A DNA stretch of 64,000 bases from Emiliania huxleyi CCMP1516 (GCF_000372725.1 NW_005199353.1:13034-77033), one strand, 5' to 3'. Shown: positions 1 to 10,643, counted from the stretch's first letter. Numbers and translations are program-made. The notes: generated by a model from the sequence alone, not told the origin.

Positions 1-362
1 ACACCCCCCCCAGGGATATTTTAGAGGCTTGTAGAGAGGGGTTTTTTGCTTCTCTCCCGGGTGGGGGGGGTGTTTTTTCTCCGGGCCAAAGGAAATCCTC
101 CTTAAGGGTCCTCCTTTCTAAAGAGAAGGAAGAAAAAACCCCCCCACATTTTTGGGAAGGGGTGGGTTTTTTTATTCCCTCCCCCAACGCCCAGAAAAAC
201 CCCCTTCCCCAACCCCCGGCGTCTCCACGTCCCAAGACGGGCAAGAGCCGCGTGGGCATTCGAAGTGTACAGCGGGTTGGCCCGCCTCCGGCTCGGCGGG
301 ATCCGCGGCCGGGTCGCTAGCCGCCTGTAGGCGAGGGGTGGGGTGGGTGGGTCAGCGTCTCC
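1..362. other. Low-quality or low-complexity sequence end, no gene
   Basis: The first 230 bases are dominated by doubled homopolymers (runs of C, G, T and A of 3-9) unlike any other stretch except the flank of the gap near 43.9 kb. This looks like poor read-end sequence at a contig edge rather than biology. I see no supportable gene here. The 3' part of the glucosidase II beta-like gene may run into it. Confidence 0.6.
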
Positions 363-2265
363 TCACGCCAGTGGGGGCAAAGGGCAAGCCCCGGTGCGTG
401 AGGTGAGCAGTGAGTTGTTTGCGAGCGAGCGTGCGTGCGCGCTGTGCGAGTCGGTGTGCGCGAGTGCGCGCAGGCTCGGCGCCTCCGCCTCCGCGGCGGG
501 CGCCGCGCCGAGAACGCCGTAGCAGCCCCACTTGCCGGCGGTTGGGCCGCACTCGGGCGCTGGCGGGCCGCACGTCTCGCAGTGCGTGCACAGGGCGGTG
601 TCGCTGCAGGAGGCGCAGTAGCACGGTACGGCGGACGCCTTGCCCGCTCTCTGCTTGCAGTCGCAGTCTTCGGCCATCACCTGCGGCGAGCGGCGAAGCG
701 GTGGTGGGCGGTGGCAGCCATGGCCCGCCCCGCCCCCGTGGCGGCGATGGCGGTGGCAGCGGAGGCGGTGGCAGCGGAGGCGGTGGCAGCGGAGGCGGTG
801 GCAGCGGAGGCGGTGGCAGCGGAGGCGGTGGCAGCGGAGGCGGTGGCAGCGGAGGCGGTGGCAGCGGAGCTCGGCGGCCAAGGAGAGAGGTGGTGCTGGT
901 GGCGTCGGCAGTGGCGGAGAAGAGAGATGCGGAGCAGGCGGCGGTGGCGGCGGCGAGGGTGGCGACGGCGAGGGTGGCGGCGGCGGCGGTGGCGGTGGAG
1001 GCCAAGAGCCGCCGGGGAGAGTCACGAGGGGCGAGAGTCCGTCGGTCACGGTGCGTCGGTGAGTCGGTCGAGGAGGCGAGACGCACCTCGGGGGGGCACG
1101 CGCCATCCACGATGAGCTCCTCGCACTCGCCGCGGTACCCCGACGCCACCGCGTGGCAGCGCGAGCCGAACTCTTTCCCTCCTCCCCCCGGACCGAGCGA
1201 CCCGCCGACGCAAACCGTAGAAGCCACCGCGGTCGCCGCGCCGTCGGCCGCGGCGTCCGCCGCGGCGCCCACCGCCTCGCCCGCCGCCTCGCCCGCCGCC
1301 TCCCCTCCGCCCTCTGCCTCTGCAGCCGCCGCGTCCCCGCTGTCCTCGTCGTCGTCGTCGCCAAACAACGAATTCTCTTCCTCCGCCGCCGGCTCCGCCT
1401 CGGTCGGGGGCGGGCACGCGGCGAGCGCCTCGGGGTCGGGGCTGACCTCGGCGGTGCACCGCTCGAGGAGCGCGCGCGTCGCGTTGAGCGCGGCTTCCTC
1501 AGCCGCCCTTCGCTCCGCCTGCGGGTGAGGCCGCGCCGCGGGTGAGAGGCGAGTGAGTGAGAGGCGACTGCCTCCGCGGCGGGCAGAGGGAATGCGCGAT
1601 TGCTCGTCGCAGAGGCAGAGCGAGCGCTCGCGCGCCTCCGCGGCGGCGCGTGCCGCCTCCTCCACCTCCCTGCGCTTCCGCTCCTCGTCCTGCATCGCCC
1701 GCTCGACCACCTCCGCCGCCTCCTTCTGCTCCTTGAGCGCCGCCTCTGACGCCTTTGCCTCCTCGAGCGCCGTCTTCTTCTCTGCTACCTCCGACGCCCA
1801 GCCGCCCTTGGCCGAGGCGTACTTGGCGACGTACTCTCTGCGCGCCGCGAGGCCGCGCTCGACGGCGGCCGCGCGCTCCGCCGCCGCGGCGCGGAACGCG
1901 GCGCCTTGCGCCTCGCACGCGTCTTGGCAGGTGCCGGCCACGCTCTCATCCGAGCCGTCGCAGCAGTCGCAGATGCCGTCGTCGACACGCGACGCCGGGA
2001 GGACCCGAGGCTTGAAGCCGACGTTGGCGCAGTAAAAGGCGCCGAGCGCGCAAGCCGAAGTGCCCGGCTCATCCGAACCATCGAGGCAATCACAATAGTC
2101 ATCGTTGACGCGAGCTGAGGGCATCTCGGCGCCGCCATCTCGGCAGCGGAAAGTAGGGCCGTTAAAGGAAGGGCGCGCATCGGCGGACACGCCGCGCAGC
2201 GCCTCGGCGGACACGCCGCGCAGCGCCTCGGCGGCCGACGCAGGCCAGACCAGCGACAGGAACAT
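363..2265 (-). CDS. Glucosidase II beta subunit-like ER protein
   Basis: Probable non-catalytic partner of ER glucosidase II, which trims N-glycan glucose. The start at 2265 gives a hydrophobic leader (MFLSLVWPASA), then the two acidic Cys-rich modules typical of the PRKCSH N-terminus (CDCLDGSDEPGTSAC and CDCCDGSDES, about residues 45-110), then a long Glu/Ala/Arg-rich coiled coil. Proposed exons are 2265-1636, 1518-1087 and 680-363, all phase 0, about 459 residues. Intron 1 (1635-1519) has a GC donor and is also open in frame, so its removal is uncertain. Intron 2 (1086-681) is GT-AG and carries a minisatellite. The last exon has a dense Cys cluster (CDCKQ...CYCASC...CTHCETC) in place of the usual C-terminal mannose-6-phosphate-receptor homology domain, which I cannot find. 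The 3' end is tentative. N-terminal identity is confident, C-terminal model moderate. Confidence 0.72.
749..870. repeat. 15-bp minisatellite inside an intron
   Basis: About eight near-perfect copies of a 15-bp unit (GGCGGTGGCAGCGGA on the plus strand) lie in intron 2 of the glucosidase II beta-like gene. The unit is a multiple of three, so it leaves long false open frames (Gly-Ser or Ala-rich) on both strands. Confidence 0.85.
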
Positions 2266-2330
2266 TGCTGTGCTGAGGTGTCGCAAACAAAAACAAATCC
2301 TCGGGCGAACAAACCTTTCTGCTTCTCCCA

Positions 2331-2379
2331 GCCGTCCTCCCATCCCTCCCTTGGGTTGTCTGTTTTCTTTCTTTTTTGC
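2331..2379 (-). repeat. Dispersed 5'-flank element A, copy 1
   Basis: Read on the minus strand this is an A-rich purine run (AAAGAAAGAAAACAGACAA) followed by CCAAGGGAGGGATGGGAGG. The same block occurs near 6.0, 38.2, 42.65, 44.5 (second half only) and 45.0 kb. Here it lies 66 bases upstream of the ATG of the minus-strand glucosidase II beta-like gene, in the sense orientation of that gene. Confidence 0.75.
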
Positions 2380-3300
2380 TTCTCCCACCCGGTCGGACTG
2401 TGTTTCGCCTTCCCATCAATCAATCAATCCCACCCCTTGTTTGGTGTGTCCGTTTTATTTATTTATTTATGGCACCTGGAGAATTGAGGCGCGCGGGAGC
2501 TCGGCAGAAGTGGCACGCGCTGGCACGGACACACAAAAACTTTTGGTAATGTGAGGGTGCTAAAAATCTGAGCACTTGAGTGAGCACTGGATAGGGTCGA
2601 TTCCGCATGGTACGGGACCCCTCGAAATCTCTCTCATCAGAACAAATGACGTGTGAGTGTTAGAGTTGTTTGGTATTGCTAAAAATCTCTCTCTCTCATC
2701 AGTGGAAAGAAAGAAATGATCCGGAACCCGCACGTACGTACATCACCCACAATGCTCAATGGAGAGAGAGAGAGTTGTGTTTATAGACAATGAATGTGTG
2801 TGACACACACACATCAACAAAACACCAACAAAACAAATGATGTGTGGCTGTTAGTGTTGTTTGGAATTGTATTGCTAAAAATCTCTCTCTCACACAACAT
2901 GTGAGTTTTTTGGTATCCAAAATCTGTCAGCAGTCCTCCTCCGGGAATGTATGTACGTAAGAGCCACATACAACGAGAGAGAGAGAGCTAAAAGTACGTA
3001 CAACGAAAACTCTCATCTATCTACATGTTCTCGCACAACACACACACACCCCGCACACCGCACACCACCACAACACACAACACACAACAAGTGCTCGTCT
3101 TTTCTCCTGTCCTATAAAGAACATACATTCTTTCTCTCTCTTCCCACGCGGACGTCTCGGACGCGAAAAAGGAATGTAATACAAGAATCCAAGCGGATCG
3201 GGGTTGTCCCGGACGCGCTGCTATTCGACTCCGTGACACATATGACCATAGTTGCAGCGAACGTCCCGCGCGCTTGCTTTTCGATCTGTCCTCTTCGCCC
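2380..3300. other. Divergent intergenic region, simple repeats
   Basis: No gene is supported. The stretch separates two divergently transcribed genes and holds repeated CTCTCTCTCATCAG and GAGAGAGAGAG tracts, short CACACA tracts and dispersed element B (2576-2640). It is A/T-richer than the coding flanks. It probably carries the promoter of the protease at 3301, but no motif can be assigned. Confidence 0.6.
2576..2640 (+). repeat. Dispersed element B, copy 1
   Basis: A block containing GGATAGGGTCGATTCCGC and GGTACGGGACCCCTCGA recurs at 42289-42360 (same strand) and 44635-44697 (opposite strand). The three copies are nearly identical over about 45 bases, so they are recent or constrained. Function is unknown. 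Confidence 0.75.
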
Positions 3301-5533
3301 ATGCTTCGTAACCTTGTCCTCCTGGCCTCCGCGCTCTCGTCGCTCGCCGCTCCGACCACCTCCATCGAGCGCCGCCGCCGCCTTGCACAGAGCATCGACG
3401 ACTGCGAGCACGGCTCCGATGGAGTGATGATTGAGCTCAACGAGCTGCCCGGCGGGCCAGACAAGATGGCCTTCCTCATGAGCAAGCTTGGCCTCTTCAC
3501 CGGCGTCGACATCCTGTACAAGCTGCGCTCCATCAACACCGTGGCTGCGCGTCTCCCCGACACATCCATCGACGCGCTGCTCCACGACAGCCAGATCAAG
3601 TCTGTCACCGCCAACTGCATCATCGAACTCGACCCCGAGGAGGGCTCCACTGCCGGCATCTCTGCGGCCCTTTCGTGGGGCCTCGATCGGATCGACTCCC
3701 GCACCGGCACCGATGGCCAATACGACAACTCTGGCGCAACGGGTGCATCGCCCCTCCACCCCTCCGCCTCTCGTCTCGCCCTCCGCCCCCCCACCCCTCC
3801 GCCTCTCGTCTCGCCCTCCGCCCCTCCACCCCTCCGCCCCGCCACACGCCTCTCTCCCGGCATTCACAGGCGCGGGCGCCATCGTCTACGTGCTCGATAC
3901 GGGTGTGCGCATCTCCCACACCGACTTTGGCGGCCGTGCCCTGCCCGGCTGGTCGGCAGGCTGTCCCACCGGCTCAGAGTTCCTGTGTGGCAACGACTTC
4001 AGCGGCTGGCTGTACCAGGGCGTCATCGGCGAGGGCGACTCACGCTGCCACGGTCACGGCACTCACTGCGCCTCGACTGTGGGCGGCAAGGACTACGGCG
4101 TGGCCAGTGGTGTTACGATCATCACGGTGCAGGTGCTCTCCTGCTCGGGCTCCGGCTCGAGTGCAGGCGTGTCTGCAGGGATTGAGTGGGCGGTTGCCGA
4201 CGCCAAGGCACGCGGGAAGCCCGCGATACTCTCCATGTCTCTTGGGGGCGGGGGCTCCAATCGGTATGATGCGGTCATCGGCGCCGCTCACGCGGAAGGC
4301 GTGCTTACCGTCGTCGCTGCGGGGAACAACAACGGCGACGCGTGCCGCAAGTCTCCCGCATCCACCGCGCTCGCCATCACCGTGGGCTCGACAGACCGAG
4401 GCGACGGCAGGTCCAGCTTCTCCAACTATGGACCCTGTGTCGATGTGTTTGCACCGGGCCGTGATATCACCGCTGCTTGGTCTGGCTCGGACACCAACAC
4501 GAGGACGATCAGTGGGACAAGCATGGCCACGCCTCATGCGGCGGGCGTCGCCGCGCAGATTCTGGCGCTGCAGCCATCCTTGACACCCGACGAGGCCACG
4601 GCGGCGCTCCTCTGCTTTTCGACGAAGGACATTGTGACCGAGCTCCCCGCCGACACCGCCAATGCTCTCCTCTTCAACAACCGCTTCGACGCAGAGGCTG
4701 CCGTTTGCCTCGAGCCCGCACCTCCCTCGCCGCCCTCGCCGCCCCCCGCACCACCCGCGCCACCCTTCATCCGGCCACCACCCCCGCCTCCGTCGCCCAT
4801 CAACACCTTCCCGCCCTCCGCCACGCCGCCTTACTGGCGGTGGCGCCCTCCTCCTCCGTCGCCCTCGCCGCCAACTCCGTCCTCCACCTTCCCGCCCTCC
4901 GCCACGCCGCCCTACTGGCGGTGGCGCCCTCCTCCTCCGTCGCCCTCGCCGCCAACTCCGTCCTCCACCTTCCCGCCCTCCGCCACGCCGCCCTACTGGC
5001 GGTGGCGCCCTCCTCCTCCGTCGCCCTCGCCGCCAACTCCGTCCTCCACCTTCCCGCCCTCCGCCACGCCGCCTTACTGGCGGTGGCGCCCTCCTCCTCC
5101 GTCGCCCTCGCCGCCAACTCCGTCCTCCACCTTCCCGCCCTCCGCCTCTCCGCCTTTTTGGTGGCGCTCGCCTCCATCACCCTCCCCACCCACGCCGTCC
5201 TCCACCTTCCCGCCCTCCGCCTCCCCGCCTCGTTGGTCCCGCTCACCTCCGTCGCCCTACCCGCCGCCCCCTTCCCCCTCTGGCGAGGCCAATCCGGACC
5301 CTGACCCTGACCCTATCCCCAGCCCCGCCCCGGAGCCAAGCCGGAAGCCGCCCCCAACGCCATCCCCTTCGCCACCGCCGCCCATCTTCTCTCCCCCAAC
5401 CCGATCGCCTCCCCCACCATCGCCATCGCCACCGCCAGCATCGTCATCGCACCCACCACCGCCATCGCCATCGCCGCCAAGGGGTGGGTGCCGAGACATT
5501 TGCTGCCGCTACCCTTGGTTCCCAAGGTGCTGA
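3301..5533 (+). CDS. Secreted subtilisin-like serine protease, Pro-rich tail
   Basis: S8 (proteinase K-like) peptidase, predicted secreted. Exons 3301-3742 and 3870-5533 give 701 residues. The 127-bp GT-AG intron splits a Gly codon and restores the frame into [15 protein letters not shown]. Start 3301 gives a signal peptide ([17 protein letters not shown]); an in-frame ATG at 3274 is less good. Residues about 40-115 resemble the I9 propeptide. The catalytic triad is visible: Asp157 (VLDTG), His210 (HGTHCAS) and Ser365 ([11 protein letters not shown]), with the oxyanion Asn300 (AAGNNNG). After about residue 440 comes a Ser/Pro-rich arm with roughly six 27-residue repeats (81 bp) containing [16 protein letters not shown], then SPPP tracts and a Cys-rich end ([14 protein letters not shown]). 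The arm resembles pherophorin-type cell-wall proteins, suggesting anchoring in an extracellular matrix. The protease call is firm; the role of the tail is inferred. Confidence 0.9.
4802..5240. repeat. 81-bp coding tandem repeat
   Basis: Four near-identical 81-bp copies followed by two diverged copies encode the 27-residue Pro/Trp/Arg unit in the tail of the subtilisin-like protease. Synonymous sites are also nearly identical among the first four copies, so they were expanded or homogenised recently. Confidence 0.85.
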
Positions 5534-6361
5534 TCATGCTTTCGCCATTTACACGGAGCTCTACTTCGCCAGTGTGTCAACAACGCTCAACGGCGGTGAA
5601 TGCAATGGAATGCGGAGCGTGGGGAGGGCTGGTCAATCATGCCACATTTCGCGAACGGGTTGTCCGCGAGGCTGACGTCAGATGAGGACTCACTACGGAT
5701 TGTGTGTGCAAGTCCACACAGCTTTTGGGCTACACGTGCCCATCAGGGAGCCTACCCGTGCACGTGCGTTCATTCTACTTGATGCGCCATCCACAGAGAC
5801 GGCGGAGGACCCACACGTGGAAGAGAGGGCGCGTCTGAGATGGTGTCGTTGCTCTCTTACCGGCTGTCTGGGCAGGTGTTGTTCCCTTCGATTTTCTCCG
5901 TTTCGCTTTCTTGTTGTGAAGAGCAGAGAAGAAAGAAAAGTGTGGGAAGCGGAAGGCAGAGGGGCGCGGTCCGGAGAATTCTCTTCCGGTTTCTCCCGTG
6001 CCTAAAAGAAAGAAAGAAAGAAAACTGCCAGGCCAAGGGAGGGATGGGAGGACGGCACGCCGCCACCACACAGGTTTTCTCTCGCCGTGCACTTTCGCGG
6101 CCGTCCTTTGAGAGAGAGAGAGAGATTTTAGAAAATCTCTCTCCTTTGACTCCGTGAACACAGGGATTTCAGAGTACAGAGAGAGATTTTAGAAATCTCT
6201 CTCTTGGGATTTCACGGCAAGGAAGGAGTGTGGTGCTAGCCGTCGCCCACCCTTGGGCGTCTGCAGCGACCTTTTGTTGCACCTGTTCGTTTGTCTTTTG
6301 CTCGACCTCCTCTGTCGCGAATCCTCCCGCCGCGAACCCTCTGCCGCCATTCCCGCCGCTT
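5534..6361. other. Intergenic region with dispersed repeats
   Basis: No supportable gene. It contains element A copy 2, short GAGAGAGATTTTAGAAA duplications (about 6110-6205), and a tail block at 6231-6262 shared with 44540-44581. An open frame beginning at 6230 continues into the next gene, but that part is repeat-derived. Confidence 0.6.
6003..6074 (+). repeat. Dispersed 5'-flank element A, copy 2
   Basis: AAAGAAAGAAAGAAAAC, then CCAAGGGAGGGATGGGAGGA, then CGGCACGCCGCCACCACACA. It shares the full block with the copy at 44481 and the core with those at 2331, 38186 and 42628. It lies in sense orientation about 290 bases before the ATG at 6362. Confidence 0.75.
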
Positions 6362-7075
6362 ATGCCTCTTGTGACCTATCCCGGCGGCCAGCGAGAGCGT
6401 GATATCTACCTCTACTGGTGGGACGAGCGCGACGGGGACGCGTGGAGTGGCTGGTGGGTCACGCCAGACTTTCCCGGCAACGAAGAGTTTATTCTCCATG
6501 GACCTCGCGACACAAAGCATCCCGCTGACCTTGCCGTGGGCGAATGGCGCAGTCCGCTCGTAGAGCAGCAGCAGCTTAAGCGCTCTCTCGGGCTCGGCTT
6601 CACGCAGCAGAGCGGTTCGGAGGCGCTGCATGCCGAGGGCCCGGCGAGTCAGCCAGAGCCATGCCACCGCTATTATGCGCGCAACCTGACAAGGCCCCAC
6701 CTCCCGCAGGATGCCGAGACCAATATCATCCCAGACAATGCCTCGATCTACATCTTTGCGAACTACGTCTGGATACCGGACGGCTTGCACCACTGCAAGC
6801 CGAAGTTCAAGGTGTGTGCCCGAGACACCGGCACTCGTGCAAGACTCGTCCCTGCCCACCGCGTGCACGGGACCTCGCACCCCGACCTTTGCCAAACGCC
6901 TGACCTCAAGGCGCGAGACCTGACCGCCGAGGAGAGAGCCCAGCGCAGCGGGAAGGCGGGCGGCGGCGGCGCGGAGGGCGGCGGTACCGTGATACGCGTT
7001 GGGCCGCCCGCGCTGGGCGTGCTCGCGCTCCTCGTAGTCGGCGTCGGTCTCGGGGTCGCGCTGTCGAGGCGTTGA
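6362..7075 (+). CDS. Unrecognised tail-anchored membrane protein
   Basis: A 237-residue protein I do not recognise. I chose the ATG at 6362 (MPLVTYPGGQRERDIYLYWW) over 6230, because the upstream codons fall in a dispersed repeat. It is rich in Trp near the N-terminus (YLYWWDERDGDAWSGWWVTP). It has several scattered Cys and ends with a single predicted membrane helix (VGPPALGVLALLVVGVGLGV) followed by Ala-Leu-Ser-Arg-Arg, the layout of a tail-anchored or type I membrane protein. No signal peptide is evident from this start. A Gly-rich linker precedes the helix. It could be a fragment of a larger spliced gene. Function is unknown. Confidence 0.55.
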   Translation: MPLVTYPGGQRERDIYLYWWDERDGDAWSGWWVTPDFPGNEEFILHGPRDTKHPADLAVGEWRSPLVEQQQLKRSLGLGFTQQSGSEALHAEGPASQPEPCHRYYARNLTRPHLPQDAETNIIPDNASIYIFANYVWIPDGLHHCKPKFKVCARDTGTRARLVPAHRVHGTSHPDLCQTPDLKARDLTAEERAQRSGKAGGGGAEGGGTVIRVGPPALGVLALLVVGVGLGVALSRR

Positions 7076-7429
7076 GGACTCCTGGACGCTCCTGTGTGTG
7101 GTCGCTCGCGACGCGCGCGCCTCTGTCAACATATTTTTCGCATTTCGGGGGGTTGGGACTTGTGAGGTTGTGTCGGGTCGGGCTGGGACTTGCTCCTTCT
7201 TACCCATCTCCTAGTAGAAGTGTCCGTTTTGTTGTTTTATTATTTAAACGTGGGGTTGCGCTTGTGGTTGGTCTCGGTGGGACTCGGTATTCGTTTGCGA
7301 ACCGGTTTTTCTCTAGTCTCTCTTTTACGGCTTTCACCACCACACGCGCACCGACCCGCACGCCGGCCGCGCCGGCGCGTCTCGCTCTCGGGTCTCGCTC
7401 CAACTCGGCCCGGAGGGGGAGGGCGGGGG

Positions 7430-7531
7430 CGCAGGTAGAGGTAGGGCTGGCCTGGGGGGCCTCAGGTAAAGGTAAACCTGTCTCAGACCGCCGGAGGTAG
7501 AGGTAAACGGAGCCCAGGTGAGGGCAGGTAA
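7430..7531. repeat. AGGTA(A/G)A motif cluster 1
   Basis: Several copies of AGGTAGAGGTA or AGGTAAAGGTAAAC are spaced 30-40 bases apart. A second cluster of the same motif lies at 8549-8627. The motif resembles a reiterated splice-donor consensus, but no exon structure fits. Confidence 0.6.
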
Positions 7532-7991
7532 ACGTACGCCCGTGAACGTGCCCGCCGAGGACCGAGAGGCCCCGCGAGAGCGCTTCGCCTGCGGCGCGCC
7601 TGCCCGGCCATGGACCAGGCTTCACCGCCGCTTGCTGACGGCTGATCGCATCGCCTACCGCATCGCGAATGACCAGTGCCGCGACCACTTGGACCTTGCA
7701 CTGCCTGCCTGCTGACCCGGTGCAAAGAATCTGCGTCTCAGCTCTTCGGCGCATTGATTGTGCATGATTGCTCAAGTGGCTCGAATTGGCAATCCACCGC
7801 AATGCGAACATGGATGGAGAGCATATGCAACACGGACGCAGGCTTGCCGTTGGCGACGTCGGTTATCAGAGGGGTCAGGTCATAGACATAGTGACGCGCT
7901 CGATGGGATGCTGCATTGACGCAGACAGCAAAAGCATCGCAGCGGAGACCATCTCAGGAGTGGCGGCTCGCACCATGCGGCAGTGCGGACA

Positions 7992-8068
7992 CTAGGTGCG
8001 CGAATTTAAGAGCCATTTTCGATTACGTGGTTTTGGCACTGTCTACCAACTTTGGTACAAATCGACTT
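7992..8068 (+). repeat. Dispersed element C, copy 1
   Basis: AGGTGCGCGAATTTAA, then GAGCCATTTTCG, and GGTACAAATCGACT at the end; a clear relative of 44223-44301, with an internal length difference. It is A/T-rich against a GC-rich background. Confidence 0.65.
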
Positions 8069-8548
8069 GGTCTGGGCACAGCTGAGCCCGGCGCTGCCTC
8101 CATTCTGAAAGTGTATAGAAGGGAAGGCAGCATGTCAGGCTGCGAGCTCTGCTGTGCGCCGAAGAGCGGTATGGCGCCGAGGAGGCCATTTTCCTAGAAA
8201 AGGCTGTCGACATCCAAAATTTTCCTCGCTGCCCAACCATGCTCCATGGTGGGCACGCAGCGCGGGGCGCCTGCGGCGCCCATTTTTTGAAATGTCTGCC
8301 ACTCACCTAAGCGGCTCTCAGAAACACTCGTGCGGCTGCGCAATTTATGCTCCCTTCTCGGCGAGTGAAAATCGCAGATTATGTTGTATCGATAGATCTC
8401 AACATCTCGAGATCACTCGAGACCACGTCTCGCGAGAGAGTGAGAGATCTACACTCGCCTCTCGCGCGGCGAGAGAGAGATCCTCGAGGCGAGATCACTA
8501 AAATCACGCACAGGTTAATCAGGGTAATCACGGCTACGCGTCGCTCAC

Positions 8549-8627
8549 AAGAGGTAGAGGTAAAGGGCCCACGGCTGCCCAGAGGTAAAGGTAAGAGGGC
8601 CGCAGGCCTTCAGAGGTAGAGGTAACC
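8549..8627. repeat. AGGTA(A/G)A motif cluster 2
   Basis: Three blocks of AGAGGTAGAGGTAA or AGAGGTAAAGGTAA type are separated by GC-rich spacers, matching cluster 1 about 1.1 kb upstream. Confidence 0.6.
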
Positions 8628-9080
8628 TAGACCCCTCCTACCCGGCCCCCGGTTGCGCTCCGGCGTCGCGCGCCCGCGGCGTCCGGGCGCGGGCCGATCC
8701 AACAGCAGCGAACACGGAACAGAGGCTCCACACCCCACTCTCCCACGACACGTTTGCGCGCCCGCGCGCGATGAAGTTTAAGTAGTATTGTGTATCTGAG
8801 AACCTGCGCGCGCCAGTGCTTTTTGAATGTATTCAACGCCAAAGTTGTACTCTCTAAGTACAATACTCCGAGGGCTGCCGCCGAGCGACACTCTATCAGT
8901 GAAATGAACGCGGAACGGCGGAGCGGCCTAGGGAGCGGCAGCAAGGGGGGGCCGCGGAGACCAGCCTCACGCCTCGGGGGGCGTCAACACTCCCCGCTGG
9001 GGGAGGGGAGACGCGGCATGCAAATGTGCCAACGGCCTATCGTCGTCCGGCAAAGCGAGGGTGCGGCGCAGAGGGGACGC

Positions 9081-9520
9081 TCACGGCTCGATGCCGATAG
9101 GAGGCCTCAGCTCCTTGAACTCGATGCCAGCCCACCGGCACTCGGAGGGGTTGGGGTAGTAGCCGAGGAGCTTGTACTCGTTGATGCGGTAGCGGCCGAG
9201 GTACGACATCAGGAAGCCGAGCGCGCCCGCGTAGAAGAAGGTGGGCCGCCGGATCGGCTTGCCTGCAGCGCGCTCGGAAGGGTTGGCGCGCAGCGGTGCG
9301 TGGGGAGGGAGGCGCGCTGTTGAGGCGGAGGGCGACACGGAGGGCGCGCGGGCCATCGCGCGGTGGCGCGGTGCTCACCGATCGCAAAGCCGACACCCGC
9401 GCTGAAGGCCGTGAAGCTGGTCACCCAGAGCCAGTCGCCGATGCCAAAGTTGCGTGTGACGGCGCCGACCGTCGGTGAGGCGTTGATTGTCGGGAAGCGC
9501 GGCGGGACCATGATCGGCAT
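9081..9520 (-). CDS. Probable mitochondrial complex I small subunit (21-kDa type)
   Basis: Two exons, 9520-9379 and 9262-9081, joined across a GT-AG intron (9378-9263) that splits a Gly codon, give a 107-residue protein. The order of features fits the N-terminal domain of the 21-kDa NADH-ubiquinone oxidoreductase subunit (fungal 21 kDa and plant At4g16450 type). A short leader is followed by TRNFGIGDWLWVTSFTAFSA, a second hydrophobic segment (FFYAGALGFLMSYLGRYRIN), and then LLGYYPNPSECRW. The length matches the plant homologue as I remember it. If correct, it is an inner-membrane accessory subunit of respiratory complex I. The assignment rests on pattern memory; the gene model itself is solid. 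Confidence 0.6.
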
Positions 9521-9872
9521 GGTTGCCGAGCGCTTTTGGCGAGGGTGCGCGGAGGCGGCGGTGCTGTGAGCCCCCCACTCGAGAAGAATTCAACAACCCA
9601 CTCAACCACAACTCCCTCGCACCACACAGGTTCGACACAGGTACCAAAAGAGGCACAGAGAAGAAGGAAACGGGGGTGCGATGCGGCGCTCTGCACCCTT
9701 ACAAACAAGCGATCCCACCACGACAGCGATTGTGGGGACTTCTTGATTCGTACGTGAAGGGTGGAGGGGCCCGTCCGAAGATCTTGGCGGGCATTGCTGG
9801 AAAAAGAAGAAACTCCGCGCGATATCCGGCAGAGAAGAAATGCGTTAACGCGCACCGGGGTGTAACACACAT

Positions 9873-10643
9873 ATGTCCGGCATCGACTTCGCCGCGCTCC
9901 GTCGCGAGCGCGAGGCTCGCCAAGGTGCCCCTTCGTCGGCTGCCACTGCCGCCTCTTCAGGGAGCACCACCGACGTCACCTCCGGAGGGCGGCGGCTCGA
10001 CGGCGTGGAGGTGGAGCTGTCACCCGCTGCTGAGCGTCAGGCTGGGCCAGTGATCTACGTCGGTGGCGCGTGCAAAGACGCATCCGGACACCACGCGCTC
10101 CGACCAGCCGCGGTGCCGCCTTCGGCGGTGGAGGTGGACTGCCGCAAGTCGGGCACCGAGGTTCGCGTGCGCGGCAATGTGGCCACGCTCACCGCGGGCC
10201 TCGGTAGCCTGCACGACCGGAAACCAGCTTCCGACGCCGAATGCGAGAGGGTGGTCGAGTTTCTGCAGCGCGATGCTCGGGCGATCGACGCCTCACTCCG
10301 GCGAGGCGAGTCGGTCTGGGTCCACTGCGGTGCGGCTCTCATCCGTCTCTTTTTGCCCGCGCTCCCTCTCTCACTCGCCATCCCCGCCTGAGCAGCGCAA
10401 GGGTTCAACCGCGGCCCGAGCGGCCTGCTCGCCTACCTCCTCCTCTACACCGACGCCTCGTGGGACGAGGCGTGCGGCGCGCTCAAGGCGGCACGGCCGA
10501 GAGCGCGCGGGCGGCACAACACTTTCCGGCAGCAGCTTGAGCAGCTCGCCGACGGGCCAAAGGCGAACGTGCTGCTCGCCGACCACCGCTCGCTCGACAT
10601 CCGTGACGGCGGGAATGACCCGTGCGACGACGACCGCCGCTAA
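9873..10643 (+). CDS. Dual-specificity phosphatase-like protein
   Basis: Exons 9873-10329 and 10396-10643 (66-bp GT-AG intron) give 234 residues. Splicing builds the signature VHCAQGFNRGPSG, i.e. the HCX5R active-site loop of Cys-dependent phosphatases, with nucleophile Cys152 and Arg158. The intron interrupts the codon right after that Cys. Upstream, residues about 65-145 give the short core (GPVIYVGGA...LGSLHD...VVEFLQRDARAIDASLRRGESVWVHC). Downstream is a helical part (LLAYLLLYTDASWDEACGALKAARP). It probably dephosphorylates phospho-Ser/Thr/Tyr or a phosphorylated small molecule; substrate unknown. The N-terminal 55 residues are low complexity. No targeting signal is obvious. Confidence 0.8.

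Larger units (their letters stand above)
7076..9080. other. Long intergenic region with repeat clusters
   Basis: No gene is supported. The stretch holds two clusters of AGGTAAAGGTAAA-like motifs (7430-7531, 8549-8627), dispersed element C copy 1 (7992-8068) and a run of CTCGAGA-type short palindromes around 8400-8490. Open frames here are short and have no recognisable content. Confidence 0.6.

Noticed and set aside
152..1545. Several plus-strand open frames rich in Gly, Ala and Arg
   Set aside because: They are antisense or intronic shadows of the glucosidase II beta-like gene and its 15-bp minisatellite, with no domain content.
2576..2640. tRNA gene in element B
   Set aside because: A B-box-like GGGTCGATTCC is present, but no cloverleaf, A box or anticodon arm can be formed.
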